Shown: piece by piece, positions 7,274 to 15,910 of the stretch
Layout of the letters: the number at the start of each line of letters is the position of its first letter
Position numbering within the stretch: the first letter of the stretch is position 1
Assembly: GCF_900129705.1 (NCBI RefSeq)
Contig: NZ_FQWO01000013.1
Location: 1-64,000, forward strand
Source of the DNA: Flavobacterium granuli
Lineage (GTDB): Bacteria; Bacteroidota; Bacteroidia; Flavobacteriales; Flavobacteriaceae
Direction of reading: 5' to 3'
DNA length: 64,000 nt
Notes under the pieces: generated by a model
Told to the model about the DNA's origin: nothing
Seen by the model: only the letters and a program-made list of their open reading frames with translations
Databases searched by the model: none
Made by a program: the position numbers and the translations under genes

Positions 7274-9805
7274 TTAGGGTTTCATTTTTTGAGAGGGAAC
7301 CGTTACTGCTGATTTTAACGAAATGATATTAGACAATAATCGATAGGCTCCGGAAACTCCTTCGGGCAATTCTCTAAATAAACTCAGTCCGGTATAAATA
7401 TAGTATCCTTTTCCGTAAGGAGCGACCAATAAAGCACCTTTTTTTGGACTTTCTCCTTTGTCATTGGAAGATAAAATAGGAGTGAAGGCCTTATCAAATT
7501 CATTGGGATAGTACAAACCTTGTTCTTGTTTCCATCCTTCAAAATCTTTAGAGGTTATTTTATTAGGATAATTAAGAACAGGATGATCCGGAGCTAAAAA
7601 GCGTACTTCGGCATTTTCTTCGGTTACCCTGTCATTTGAAATCTTTAAAGGATAAGGAGCAATAGTTCCATTGACAATTGTATTTAGCGTATTGTATTGA
7701 ACCAGCATTGTTTTTCCGCCTTTTACAAAATCAAAAAGAATACTTTGCTTGTTGGCCAATTCTTCTACGGTATTATAAGCCCGTATTCCGGTAATCACAA
7801 CATCAAGAGATTCTAGTTTTTCGGGAGTGATTTCTTCAGGTTTTAATAGGGTTACTTTGTAGCCCATTTGTGTTAAACTTTCTGGAACTTCATCACCTGC
7901 ACCCATAATATAACCAATTCTTTTATCCACCGTTTTCAAATCCAGTTTGAGGAATGTAGCTTCCGAGGGTTTGAGAACTTGTTGTTTGGTGATATGGGGA
8001 TAATCGATTATAACTTGTTCTTTGTCAAACTTTTTGTTGTCTACAATAGCAATATTTTTGACAATAGTTTCCGAAGATTCTGATGGAGGAGTTACCTCAA
8101 AATAGATGAGTTGCTCCATTCCTTTTTTGTCTAACTGAAACGGTACAGACTTTGGATTGACAATCCATTTTTTTGATAATTCTAATTGTAGAGTTCCTTT
8201 TACATCATCTTTTCCGGCTTTTATTTTTACGGCAACAGCCTTACTTTTTCCATTATTGAAAAGGGATACTTTATCAATAATACTAGTTGTCACTTCCGGT
8301 ACAATATCCAGATAATTATACATTTCACCTTTTACGGGATCATTGTATTTATAAATTACGCTGCGTTCTAATGGGATTTCGACTTCGTTAATTTTGACAT
8401 TAAAAATCACTTTTACTTCTCGAAGTACATCGGGAATTCCTATGTTTTTTTGCTCATCAACAGCATACATTCCTTCGGTTCCTTTCTCTTTGAGCCAGTA
8501 AGGTTGTGTATACGCAATGGATTGAGGTAGTACTAATTCTAAATTTATGGTTTCAGAAATATTGGGGTTTAATGTCTTGTTTTGGATGGTGTTTTTATAA
8601 TCCGGTAAAGTGGTAATACTCATTAACTGCACTTTTGCAGCAGTTCGATTAATCGCTTCCAGTTTAAGTTTTAAGTTACTTCCCGGTGTTGTTTCTTGAT
8701 TTTGCGCTACTGCTTCGAGGTACAGACCGGAACAGCCAGCAATGATATTTTTTATCTCCTCAGATTTTACTGTTTTCCAGTGATTTTCTTCCAATGATTG
8801 AATCATTGAATAGGCTTTCACCAAGTTTGGGATACTAGAGGAAGGATTATTAAAATCAAATTGGGTGATGATCAATGTTAGTAATTCGCCAATTTCTTTG
8901 CCGCCTTTCACTCGATTCCAGCTTGTATCAATGCCTTCAAAGATATTGGACTTGTCATTCATGCTTTGGCCATTGATGAGTTCGAGATATTCTGTTTCCT
9001 CGCCTCGGGTTCCGGTACTTCCAAAACCTTGGGATTGATGGCAACTTCTGCTTAACGCTGCGATTTCTTGGTTTGATTTTCCTAGATTTGAATAGTAAAC
9101 CCCAGTTTGAAGCGTTGACAAATTAGTTTTGTCGGCGGCATTAAATTTTTCTTGGCTACCATAAAACCACCAGGAATGGTTGAAAAATTGACGTTTGGGT
9201 TGCCAAGGTTGTACTAATTGTAATTGCTCAGGAAATACTCCTGAGTTATTGGTCAAATCAAAGCTTTCCTTGCTCAACATCGCTGACGCCGTATGATGAC
9301 CATGAGTAGTTCCAGGGGAACGATGGTCGAAACGATTAATGATTACATCGGGTTGGAATTTTCGAATTGCCCAAATGATATCAGAAAGTACTTTTTCTTT
9401 ATCCCAGATTTCTAAGGTTTCATCCGGATTTTTAGAATATCCAAAATCATTGGCACGAGAAAAAAACTGTTCTCCTCCATCAATTTTTCGGGCTTCAATG
9501 AGTTCTTGGGTTCTTATAACGCCTAATAATTCTCTTAATTGGGGACCAATTAGATTTTGACCTCCATCGCCTCTTGTCAATGAGAGATATCCTGTTCTTG
9601 CTTTTTGGTCATTGGCCAAATAAGAAATTAAGCGGGTATTTTCATCATCGGGATGCGCCGCAACATAAAGCACAGATCCCAGAAAGTTTAATTTTTGTAT
9701 TTGATTGTAAATCTCAACCGAATTTGGTTTTTGAGGCTTTTGAGCCAGCAGTATTTGAAAGGAAATAAGAAAAAATAATAGAAATTGAATTTTAGTTTTG
9801 TGCAT
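7274..9805 (-). CDS. large secreted PIG-L deacetylase
   Basis: 843 residues. A signal peptide covers 1-22. The PIG-L/LmbE N-acetylglucosaminyl deacetylase domain is at about 38-270, with the zinc motif AHPDDE at 50-55 and the distal GHHTAS histidines (H168, H170, H171). The middle (about 370-600) is beta-rich, NPCBM/CARDB-like. The C-terminal 200 residues resemble a class-I glutamine-amidotransferase or ThuA-like fold (for example VVITGIRAYN and GKTMLVQYN). The enzyme should remove acetyl groups from an amino-sugar substrate outside the inner membrane. It is three times longer than a single-domain PIG-L protein. It heads an operon with the membrane peptide and SSS symporter, which suggests deacetylation followed by uptake. 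Confidence 0.85.
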   Translation of the reverse strand: MHKTKIQFLLFFLISFQILLAQKPQKPNSVEIYNQIQKLNFLGSVLYVAAHPDDENTRLISYLANDQKARTGYLSLTRGDGGQNLIGPQLRELLGVIRTQELIEARKIDGGEQFFSRANDFGYSKNPDETLEIWDKEKVLSDIIWAIRKFQPDVIINRFDHRSPGTTHGHHTASAMLSKESFDLTNNSGVFPEQLQLVQPWQPKRQFFNHSWWFYGSQEKFNAADKTNLSTLQTGVYYSNLGKSNQEIAALSRSCHQSQGFGSTGTRGEETEYLELINGQSMNDKSNIFEGIDTSWNRVKGGKEIGELLTLIITQFDFNNPSSSIPNLVKAYSMIQSLEENHWKTVKSEEIKNIIAGCSGLYLEAVAQNQETTPGSNLKLKLEAINRTAAKVQLMSITTLPDYKNTIQNKTLNPNISETINLELVLPQSIAYTQPYWLKEKGTEGMYAVDEQKNIGIPDVLREVKVIFNVKINEVEIPLERSVIYKYNDPVKGEMYNYLDIVPEVTTSIIDKVSLFNNGKSKAVAVKIKAGKDDVKGTLQLELSKKWIVNPKSVPFQLDKKGMEQLIYFEVTPPSESSETIVKNIAIVDNKKFDKEQVIIDYPHITKQQVLKPSEATFLKLDLKTVDKRIGYIMGAGDEVPESLTQMGYKVTLLKPEEITPEKLESLDVVITGIRAYNTVEELANKQSILFDFVKGGKTMLVQYNTLNTIVNGTIAPYPLKISNDRVTEENAEVRFLAPDHPVLNYPNKITSKDFEGWKQEQGLYYPNEFDKAFTPILSSNDKGESPKKGALLVAPYGKGYYIYTGLSLFRELPEGVSGAYRLLSNIISLKSAVTVPSQKMKP

Positions 9806-9833
9806 TTTATATAAAATTAATTTGCAATTAGTT

Positions 9834-9841
9834 CAAATGTA
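9834..9841 (-). promoter_or_regulatory. promoter -7 box of PIG-L operon
   Basis: The minus strand reads TACATTTG, 28 nt upstream of the ATG at 9805. -33 element not evident. Confidence 0.45.
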
Positions 9842-9902
9842 GTAATTAAAAGTTTTATTTAAAACCGAATTATATTTTCTTTGCTAAAAAGCATATATAG
9901 CT

Positions 9903-9932
9903 AAAAGGGAGCACTGATTAGTGCTCCCTTTT
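9903..9932 (-). terminator. terminator of first secreted paralog
   Basis: A perfect 13-bp stem (9903-9915 with 9920-9932), a 4-nt loop and A/T runs on both flanks. It ends the leftward gene at 9951. Confidence 0.88.
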
Positions 9933-9950
9933 TTATTTATGGACTAGGAA

Positions 9951-10457
9951 TTAATGCCCTCTACGGTCATTATCTCTAGAACCTCTGTTATCATTTTTAT
10001 CATAGCCTCTATGGTCATCATAACGTCTGTTGTCATTAGAATATTTGTGGTTTTTAGCGTATCTTCTATCATCGTATCTTTGCGCTATGGGTCTGTGATA
10101 TTCATTTCTAGAATCTACACGGTAGTGTTTTTTATGGTTGTTAAAGTGTGCATAAGGACGGTTTCCATGATAACCGTTTAACACTATTTTATGTCCAGAG
10201 TACAGATCGTAGTTTCTGTATTGTCTAGGTAAATATCTTGATCTTACCCAGTTTCCATTACCAAAATAAACGAACTGTGAAGCTCTAATGTCATAATAAG
10301 CCTCAATATCTGGCAAATAATAATACTCTACTTCTGCATAACCTCTAGGTCCCCAAGAAGGAGCTGTTCCTATATTTACACTTACTGAAACTTGAGCTTG
10401 AGCTGAACTGAATACAAGTAGAACTATTCCAACGGCGAGTAATTTTAAATTTTTCAT
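9951..10457 (-). CDS. secreted basic protein, tandem paralog A
   Basis: 168 residues. A signal peptide (1-21, ending AQA) is followed by a conserved core of about 80 residues rich in Tyr, Arg and Gly (PSWGPRGY, YYYLPDIEAYYDI, YFGNGNWVRSRYLP). The C-terminal 60 residues are a low-complexity Asp/Arg/His/Tyr tail. I know no function for this family, which is common in Flavobacteria as an exported hypothetical protein. It is a tandem duplicate of the next gene upstream: the first 105 residues are near-identical in pattern while the tails differ completely. Each copy has its own terminator, so each is probably expressed on its own. The highly charged tail could bind metal, polyanion or the cell envelope. 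Confidence 0.8.
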   Translation of the reverse strand: MKNLKLLAVGIVLLVFSSAQAQVSVSVNIGTAPSWGPRGYAEVEYYYLPDIEAYYDIRASQFVYFGNGNWVRSRYLPRQYRNYDLYSGHKIVLNGYHGNRPYAHFNNHKKHYRVDSRNEYHRPIAQRYDDRRYAKNHKYSNDNRRYDDHRGYDKNDNRGSRDNDRRGH

Positions 10458-10582
10458 CTTTCTATTTTTTAATGTTTATATTCTAAAAATGTATTGCTTA
10501 TTGCTTTACGCTTTAGCTAAATCCAACAACTGTGCCAAGATGTTTTAGTTGTATAAAATTAGCTTAATAATTAAGTCAAAAA

Positions 10583-10613
10583 AAAAAGGAAACGCTGCTT
10601 GCGTTTCCTTTTT
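10583..10613 (-). terminator. terminator of second secreted paralog
   Basis: A 13-bp stem (10583-10595 with 10601-10613, core GGAAACGC/GCGTTTCC), 5-nt loop and flanking A/T tracts. It follows the stop of the gene at 10632. Confidence 0.88.
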
Positions 10614-10631
10614 AATCAGGAAAAAATGAAA

Positions 10632-11132
10632 TTAATGCTTTCCGTTTCCACGACCATTGTTGCCATGACCATTGTTGCCATGACCATTGTTTCCTTTATG
10701 ACCGTTATTCTCCTTATTTCCTTTTTGATTGTAATTATCGTGATTACCGTTTCTTTGTCCAATTGTTCTTTGTTGTGGACCTTTATATCCTTTATGGTAT
10801 TTAGCTTTATGATTTTTAAAATAGGTATAAGGTCTGGTTCCATGATAATCATTTAATACTACTTTATAGCCACTATATAAATCGTAGTTTCTATATTGTC
10901 TAGGTAAGTATCTTGATCTTACCCATCTTCCATTACCAAAGTAAATAAATTGTGATGCTCGAATATCATAATAGGCTTGTACATCTGGTAGATAGTAATA
11001 TTCGACTGCGGAATAACCTGCAGGACCCCATGAAGGTGGCGAACCAATGTTTACATTAACGGATACTTGTGCTTGTGAGGAAGTAGCTATAAACAGTACT
11101 ATTCCGGCAGCAATTAATTTTAAAGTTTTCAT
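10632..11132 (-). CDS. secreted basic protein, tandem paralog B
   Basis: 166 residues with the same signal peptide and Tyr/Arg/Gly core as the downstream neighbour (VNIGSPPSWGPAGY, YYYLPDVQAYYDI, RSRYLPRQYRNYDLYSG). The C-terminal 40 residues instead form an Asn/Gly/His/Lys repeat with several GNNGHGNN-type units. The underlying DNA carries short tandem repeats (about 10640-10700) that could expand or contract. Exported, function unknown. The shared core and divergent tails suggest duplication followed by rapid tail evolution. It has its own terminator and about 180 bp of upstream spacer. Confidence 0.8.
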   Translation of the reverse strand: MKTLKLIAAGIVLFIATSSQAQVSVNVNIGSPPSWGPAGYSAVEYYYLPDVQAYYDIRASQFIYFGNGRWVRSRYLPRQYRNYDLYSGYKVVLNDYHGTRPYTYFKNHKAKYHKGYKGPQQRTIGQRNGNHDNYNQKGNKENNGHKGNNGHGNNGHGNNGRGNGKH

Positions 11133-11253
11133 TTTGTTTTTATTTAGATATTAATATTTTAAAAGCATTGACTTTATCAATCTTTGATGTCCAAAGCCAA
11201 GAATTGTGCCAAAATGATTTTGGTCTTTAATTGGGTTTTAATTTTATTGCAAA

Positions 11254-11291
11254 AAGAATAGGCTGTTTTATTAAAAAAACAGCCTATTCTT
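11254..11291 (-). terminator. terminator of 100-residue membrane protein gene
   Basis: A perfect 16-bp stem (11254-11269 with 11276-11291), loop 11270-11275. T/A-rich flanks. It lies just beyond the stop at 11311. Confidence 0.88.
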
Positions 11292-11310
11292 AAATATTGT
11301 AAAAAGTAAG

Positions 11311-11613
11311 TTATAACAATAAAATTAACAATAGAATTACGATGATTATTGCACCTACAGATAGATATACCCCATTTCCGGATGCTTTTAAATTAGTTTT
11401 GATTTCTCTAACTTCCTTACGTAGTTCCTTTTTTTCTGAAGAGCTTAAAGAAGATTTATCCATCTCTTTGATTTCTTCTAAGCGATTAAGCATTACTTGA
11501 ACCTCAGCTGGAATTTCTTTAGGAACCGGATTTTTTTCGGCTGCTGTCATTGTAGTCGGAATTGCACTTAACGATAATACCATTATCATTAAATAAAGAC
11601 TTAGTTTTTTCAT
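11311..11613 (-). CDS. small exported protein with C-terminal TM helix
   Basis: 100 residues. A signal peptide covers 1-24 (ending near TMTAAE). A charged, helical, coiled-coil-prone middle follows at 30-78 (LNRLEEIKEMD, SSSEKKELRKEVREIKTNL). A very hydrophobic C-terminal helix at 82-100 ends in a run of leucine and isoleucine. This predicts a periplasmic helix tethered at its C-terminus to the inner membrane. I do not recognise a characterised family; similar short proteins occur in Flavobacteria. It stands alone between two terminator-bounded units. Confidence 0.7.
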   Translation of the reverse strand: MKKLSLYLMIMVLSLSAIPTTMTAAEKNPVPKEIPAEVQVMLNRLEEIKEMDKSSLSSSEKKELRKEVREIKTNLKASGNGVYLSVGAIIIVILLLILLL

Positions 11614-11757
11614 TTTTTATTTGGTTTTGATTTAATAAGAATATTTATATAAAGATAGTAATTAATTGGTAATCAATATTATATAATTAGCAGTGAATTT
11701 TGTAAAATTTACACTTTTAAAAATACTGCATTATCAATAGTTTTATAGTTTAAGCTT

Positions 11758-13578
11758 TTATTGATAAGGAACAATTCGAGGCTTAGCAAGTTCAAAATTT
11801 TGTAGGCCAAAATCAGAAGTTTGAAAGGCATTGGTTTTAAAAATAGCATCACCTTGAAAAGGAATAACGGGATAATAAGCCAGCGATATTTGAAAAGCGC
11901 TAAATACTAAGTAATCATTATTGATGATAAGCCCAATTCCAATTTTCGAATAGGCCTTGTTTTTTTGCAATTCATTTTGAGAATTTCCCAGTAAAGCAAT
12001 AGAATAATTAAAATAAGGGTTAAGTCGAAACCCGCCAATATTCCAAGTTGAATAGGCTTGGGTTTGCAAGGTTAGCACCATTTTATTAGTTCCATATATA
12101 GGGCTGTTGAATCCTTGAATACCAGATTCTTCATTAATGGTGAGCTGATCACCAATTGAGTTTTGTCGGTTGATACCTAATATTGCCTGCGGCTTAATAA
12201 ACTGTCTTAATTTCCAGTTTCCAATATCGATTAGTTTGGTGAAATAATTGGCCTGAAAAGAAAAAGTGGTTTGCTCTGTTTTGGATTTATTAAAGAAGGT
12301 GCCCGCTTCAAAATTGGTGCTAAGAAACCCCCAATTATAGTATTTCCCAAAGGAGATTTGGCTACCTATATACGGACGCCAATTGTTGTTTTTATTTTGG
12401 TAGCCATAAGTGATTCCATAAATTCGTCCTATTGGTACATCTTCAATAATCCCGTTTTTGAAGATGTATTTGTCTTTGATGAATTTTCGGGTATTAATGC
12501 CAATTCCCGAAAGTAAGAAGGTTTCATCGGCATAAAAAGAAATAGGATCATAATCAACCGCAGGACTTTCGATATAATTTTTGTTTGATAATCGTCCTGA
12601 AATAATAAGATTAGTTGTTTTTTCATCGATGGTATTTCCTTTGAATATTTGGAAAGCCTTGGCAATCCAAAAATCATGTGAACTGTACTTGAAATTTTGC
12701 TTTGCGTATTGTTGATTTAAGTCTTGTATTGTATCGGTTCTAAATTGTTGGTCCAAATAAATTCCACCCGCCCATTTTGTTAAAGGGGAATAAAAAGGGC
12801 GTTCTATACTAGTGCTTTTACTGTAGTTATTATCTAAGTCAATACGATATTGCACTACTGTTTTGATGAAGGTGTGCCTGATGTTGGGGATGGTGTATGC
12901 AAGATCATTGGCATTTTTTCCGTCACTTGAACGGTTTGTGAATCTGTAATCGAATTGATGGCCGATACCAAAAATGTTTCTTTCGCTTAAGCCCACCGAA
13001 GCTTTTGAACTGGAAACCGAAGCCTTGGGTAATGAGCTCCAAGAATCCAAAACCCGAATGAAAACATCTACAGAATCTGATTGTTCAGCGGTTAATTTTT
13101 CGGAAATAGTGACTCTGCTGACAAATTTTTGAGAACGGATAATACGCTCCGATTCATCTATGGTTATGCTACTATAAGGAGTATTCTTTTTAAACAGTAA
13201 TAAATTCTTTATTGCCAGGTTTTTAGTTTTAAGATGCAATAGGTTTCCAGTTCTTTCAGTCCATTTATTCGGTGTTTTTGTCGAGTCTGTATCAGAATAA
13301 CCAAATGGGTCTAATGTGGTAATAATAATATTCCGAATAATTTTTCCTTCAGCATTGATTTGTTTTTTGGGTTCAACTATTGGTGCTTTTTTTTGGGGAT
13401 TAATTGGTTCAAAAATGAGCTTATGCAAGAACTTGATATACTTGTTTTTCTTCGAATAGGTTTGAATATTTTGGTAGACCTTAGAGCTGTCTTTTGCTTT
13501 CTTGTCACTTTGCGAAAAAGAAATTTGATAGCTAAAAGAGATTAAAATAAGTATCGCTATTTTTTGTTTTGTGGACAT
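11758..13578 (-). CDS. BamA/TamA-like outer-membrane protein
   Basis: 606 residues. An N-terminal signal peptide (about 1-22) and a disordered basic linker are followed by two POTRA-like segments at about 75-180 (RNIIITTLDPFGY, then SSITIDESERIIRSQKFV and VDVFIRVLDSW). From about 190 the protein is an alternating-residue beta-barrel rich in Tyr, Asn and Phe, as in the Omp85/TamA group. Members insert or export outer-membrane proteins or lipids. This one is shorter than BamA (about 800 residues) and has fewer POTRA units, so it is probably an accessory factor. It does not end in the usual aromatic residue. Confidence 0.7.
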   Translation of the reverse strand: MSTKQKIAILILISFSYQISFSQSDKKAKDSSKVYQNIQTYSKKNKYIKFLHKLIFEPINPQKKAPIVEPKKQINAEGKIIRNIIITTLDPFGYSDTDSTKTPNKWTERTGNLLHLKTKNLAIKNLLLFKKNTPYSSITIDESERIIRSQKFVSRVTISEKLTAEQSDSVDVFIRVLDSWSSLPKASVSSSKASVGLSERNIFGIGHQFDYRFTNRSSDGKNANDLAYTIPNIRHTFIKTVVQYRIDLDNNYSKSTSIERPFYSPLTKWAGGIYLDQQFRTDTIQDLNQQYAKQNFKYSSHDFWIAKAFQIFKGNTIDEKTTNLIISGRLSNKNYIESPAVDYDPISFYADETFLLSGIGINTRKFIKDKYIFKNGIIEDVPIGRIYGITYGYQNKNNNWRPYIGSQISFGKYYNWGFLSTNFEAGTFFNKSKTEQTTFSFQANYFTKLIDIGNWKLRQFIKPQAILGINRQNSIGDQLTINEESGIQGFNSPIYGTNKMVLTLQTQAYSTWNIGGFRLNPYFNYSIALLGNSQNELQKNKAYSKIGIGLIINNDYLVFSAFQISLAYYPVIPFQGDAIFKTNAFQTSDFGLQNFELAKPRIVPYQ

Positions 13579-13645
13579 CTAAAAATAATTTTAATCGCTT
13601 TTTGAGCTAAAAAGGCATTCAATATTCGATTTTGTCACAATCTAT

Positions 13646-13677
13646 TTTAAGTAGTGCTAAAACTGTGGCTACTTAAA
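13646..13677. repeat. intergenic inverted repeat
   Basis: TTTAAGTAG (13646-13654) and CTACTTAAA (13669-13677) form a 9-bp perfect dyad with a 14-nt centre, between the MscS-like and BamA/TamA-like genes. There is no T-run. It could be an operator or a weak terminator. Confidence 0.3.
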
Positions 13678-13816
13678 GTATTTCTATTTGCGTCGTAACT
13701 AATCATTTCTTTAATTGAAACCAAGTTTTTGATTCAATCAGAAATATAAGCGTTAATCAAGCATTGTATATAAAGTTAGGGTAAAATAATCTAAGATTGT
13801 TTTTTTTAAGAAAAAA

Positions 13817-14347
13817 CTAATCCACAAATTCCTTATTATCGTAATGAGTTTTCAATATGGAGATTCCTTTTTGAAAAAGAAGATTGTTAGGATAGATTAT
13901 CATTTCTCCATCATTGGTTTTCAATGCGATATGGAAAGCGCCTATGTCTTCAATTTCTGCTTCAATAGGGAAGTCTTTGTCGTGGATTCGGATGACATCA
14001 CCTATTTTGAAAGGGAAAGAAAAGAATAAGATAATTCCCGAGGTAATGTTGCTCAGAATAGACCATTGGGCAAACATGGCGACACCAGCCACTGTGGCAA
14101 CCGAGGTAAGGGCAATAACAATGTCTTGTGCCTCAAATCCCCAAATAATAATGAGAATAATGAGTGCCAAAATTGTAATGAACAAATGAATGTATTTGAT
14201 GACGAGATTGGTTCGGTGTTCTATAATATGAGTTGTATTGGCAAAACTCCGAACTCCTTTTGCAATGATAATTCGCAACACTATTACCAAAAATAGCAAA
14301 ATTCCAGATTCGATTAATTCTTTTGTGAAATCGTTAAAAAAAGTCAT
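13817..14347 (-). CDS. small MscS-type mechanosensitive channel
   Basis: 176 residues: one or two N-terminal helices (about 10-28 and 48-68), a pore-lining helix at about 75-105 rich in Ala and Gly, then the beta domain (KIGDVIRI, an IEAEIEDIG stretch, MIIYPNN). The GD and PNN patterns are diagnostic of MscS family channels, which open under membrane tension and release solutes on osmotic downshock. It is shorter than E. coli MscS (286 residues) and lacks most of the C-terminal cage. It is the last gene of a five-gene leftward operon, 14 bp after maf. Confidence 0.82.
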   Translation of the reverse strand: MTFFNDFTKELIESGILLFLVIVLRIIIAKGVRSFANTTHIIEHRTNLVIKYIHLFITILALIILIIIWGFEAQDIVIALTSVATVAGVAMFAQWSILSNITSGIILFFSFPFKIGDVIRIHDKDFPIEAEIEDIGAFHIALKTNDGEMIIYPNNLLFQKGISILKTHYDNKEFVD

Positions 14348-14361
14348 ATGCAGTTGTTTAT

Positions 14362-14946
14362 TTATGCTAAGGTACTCAAATATTCATAGACCTTATCAAC
14401 CGGTAAGCCCATGACATTGGCATAAGAGCCTTCAATTTTAGAAACGGCTATGAAACCAATCCATTCCTGGATGCCATAAGCTCCCGCTTTGTCAAAAGGT
14501 TTGTAATTATCAATATAATACAGGATTTCATCATCACTTAATGCATTAAAAGTGACTTTGGTTGTTTCGCATAGAAGTTTTGTGTTTGTAATTGTTTTGA
14601 AACAAACCGAAGTAATGACATCATGGGTCGAATTGGACAATGATTTTAGAATTTCAAAAGCATCCTGACGGTCTTTTGGTTTTCCCAGTGCTTTTTCATT
14701 GTGCCAAACAATGGTGTCGCTTGTTATCAGGATTTCATTTTCCTGTAATTCGCCTTCAAAGGCATTGGCTTTCAATTCGGCAAGGAAGTTGGTGATTTCG
14801 GCTGCTTTTAGTTCAGGCGGATATATTTCTTCAATTTCTTTTAAACGAATCTCAAAGTCCAGATTTAAATCCTTGAAGAATTGCTGTCTTCTAGGCGAAC
14901 CCGAGGCAAGGATCAGTTGGTATTGTTTTAATTTATTTTTAAGCAT
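14362..14946 (-). CDS. maf: Maf-like nucleotide pyrophosphatase
   Basis: 194 residues, the normal Maf length. The N-terminal SGSPRR loop (15-20), the catalytic region around D77 (ITSDTIV), GKP at 88-90 and the later DKAGAYGIQEW segment are hallmarks of the YhdE-type branch, which hydrolyses dTTP, UTP and modified nucleotides as a housecleaning enzyme. Its start overlaps the end of the UbiA-family gene by 8 bases (ATGCTTAA), which indicates coupled translation. Cytoplasmic. Confidence 0.9.
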   Translation of the reverse strand: MLKNKLKQYQLILASGSPRRQQFFKDLNLDFEIRLKEIEEIYPPELKAAEITNFLAELKANAFEGELQENEILITSDTIVWHNEKALGKPKDRQDAFEILKSLSNSTHDVITSVCFKTITNTKLLCETTKVTFNALSDDEILYYIDNYKPFDKAGAYGIQEWIGFIAVSKIEGSYANVMGLPVDKVYEYLSTLA

Positions 14947-15865
14947 TGTATTTTATATTTAAAGTAAGAATAACAACAGACAAAATTCCAAAAAGAAGAA
15001 CCCATTTTAGAAGTAAACTCAAGGCTTTAAAGTCACTTTTTGTTTTTGCGGTCCAAATTTTTACATTAAAATAAATCAACGGAGCCAACACGAAAATAAA
15101 AGTATAAATCGTGGCAATAATTAAGTTATTGGGCACAAAGTAATTGTTGACGTACATTAAAAGTGATACAATAGGAATTAAACCTAAAGCGGAAATTAAT
15201 TTAGAAGTTTTGGCAGCGCCCAAAATAATAGCCAGCGTTTTCATTCCCTGAGATGAGTCTCCTTTTAAATCTTCTACATCTTTGACAATTTCCCGAATGA
15301 AATTGACCATAAAAGCAAAGAGGGCATAATCCAGCAGTATCGAAAATAAATTACCCATCAGCAATTGATTTTCGACGTCAATGGCAGGATACAAGTCGAA
15401 TAAACCAATAATCAAAACACTAAATGAAAGCAACATGGCTACGACAATATTACCAAGAAGGAGCAGTTGTTTCAGACTGGTGGCATACATATATAGTGTA
15501 GAAGCAATCAAGATAAAAATGACCGCAAAACCAGGTTTTAGAATCACATTCGATAAATAAAAACCAATAGCCACACCGCTTACGTTCAAGGCGACGTATA
15601 AATTATAAGCTGTCGCTTCACTAATACTTTTGCCAATAATAACTTTGTCGGGTTTGTTTTCTCTGTCGGTATCTTGATCAAATATATCATTGATCACATA
15701 GCCTGCGGCTGCTATTAATACAGTACTTAAAACAAGTAAGCCGTATTGCCAATGGCTCAATGCCAAAAGAATATTTTGCAGGTGTAGAAAACCGTATCTA
15801 AAAACCAACTGCATGAAAGCAAGTAGGAGTAGATTTTGGTATCGAATGAGTTTTAGGTATTTCAT
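14939..15865 (-). CDS. UbiA-family prenyltransferase
   Basis: 308 residues with about 8-9 transmembrane helices. The two Asp-rich motifs of UbiA enzymes are present: NDIFDQDTDRENKPDK (about residues 58-73) and DVEDLKGD in the second half. They bind prenyl diphosphate through magnesium. Database names for flavobacterial relatives often refer to geranylgeranylglycerol-phosphate geranylgeranyltransferase, but that activity is not proven for Bacteroidota. Menaquinone prenylation is covered by the separate menA at 38380, so this enzyme probably serves another prenyl lipid. It lies between the KdsC-like and Maf genes in one operon. Confidence 0.82.
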   Translation of the reverse strand: MKYLKLIRYQNLLLLAFMQLVFRYGFLHLQNILLALSHWQYGLLVLSTVLIAAAGYVINDIFDQDTDRENKPDKVIIGKSISEATAYNLYVALNVSGVAIGFYLSNVILKPGFAVIFILIASTLYMYATSLKQLLLLGNIVVAMLLSFSVLIIGLFDLYPAIDVENQLLMGNLFSILLDYALFAFMVNFIREIVKDVEDLKGDSSQGMKTLAIILGAAKTSKLISALGLIPIVSLLMYVNNYFVPNNLIIATIYTFIFVLAPLIYFNVKIWTAKTKSDFKALSLLLKWVLLFGILSVVILTLNIKYNA

Positions 15866-15910
15866 TTTTGGAGTTGATAGTAGGTTATTATTGCGCTTGG
15901 AGACTAAAAA

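Noticed and set aside
10599..10856. Plus-strand open frame opposite the second secreted paralog
   Set aside because: Hydrophobic-residue runs arise from the antisense of the low-complexity Asn/Gly/His tail; the opposite frame has a clear signal peptide and family.
9951..11132. Insertion sequence signature around the paralogs
   Set aside because: No transposase, terminal inverted repeats or target duplication; the pattern fits plain tandem duplication.
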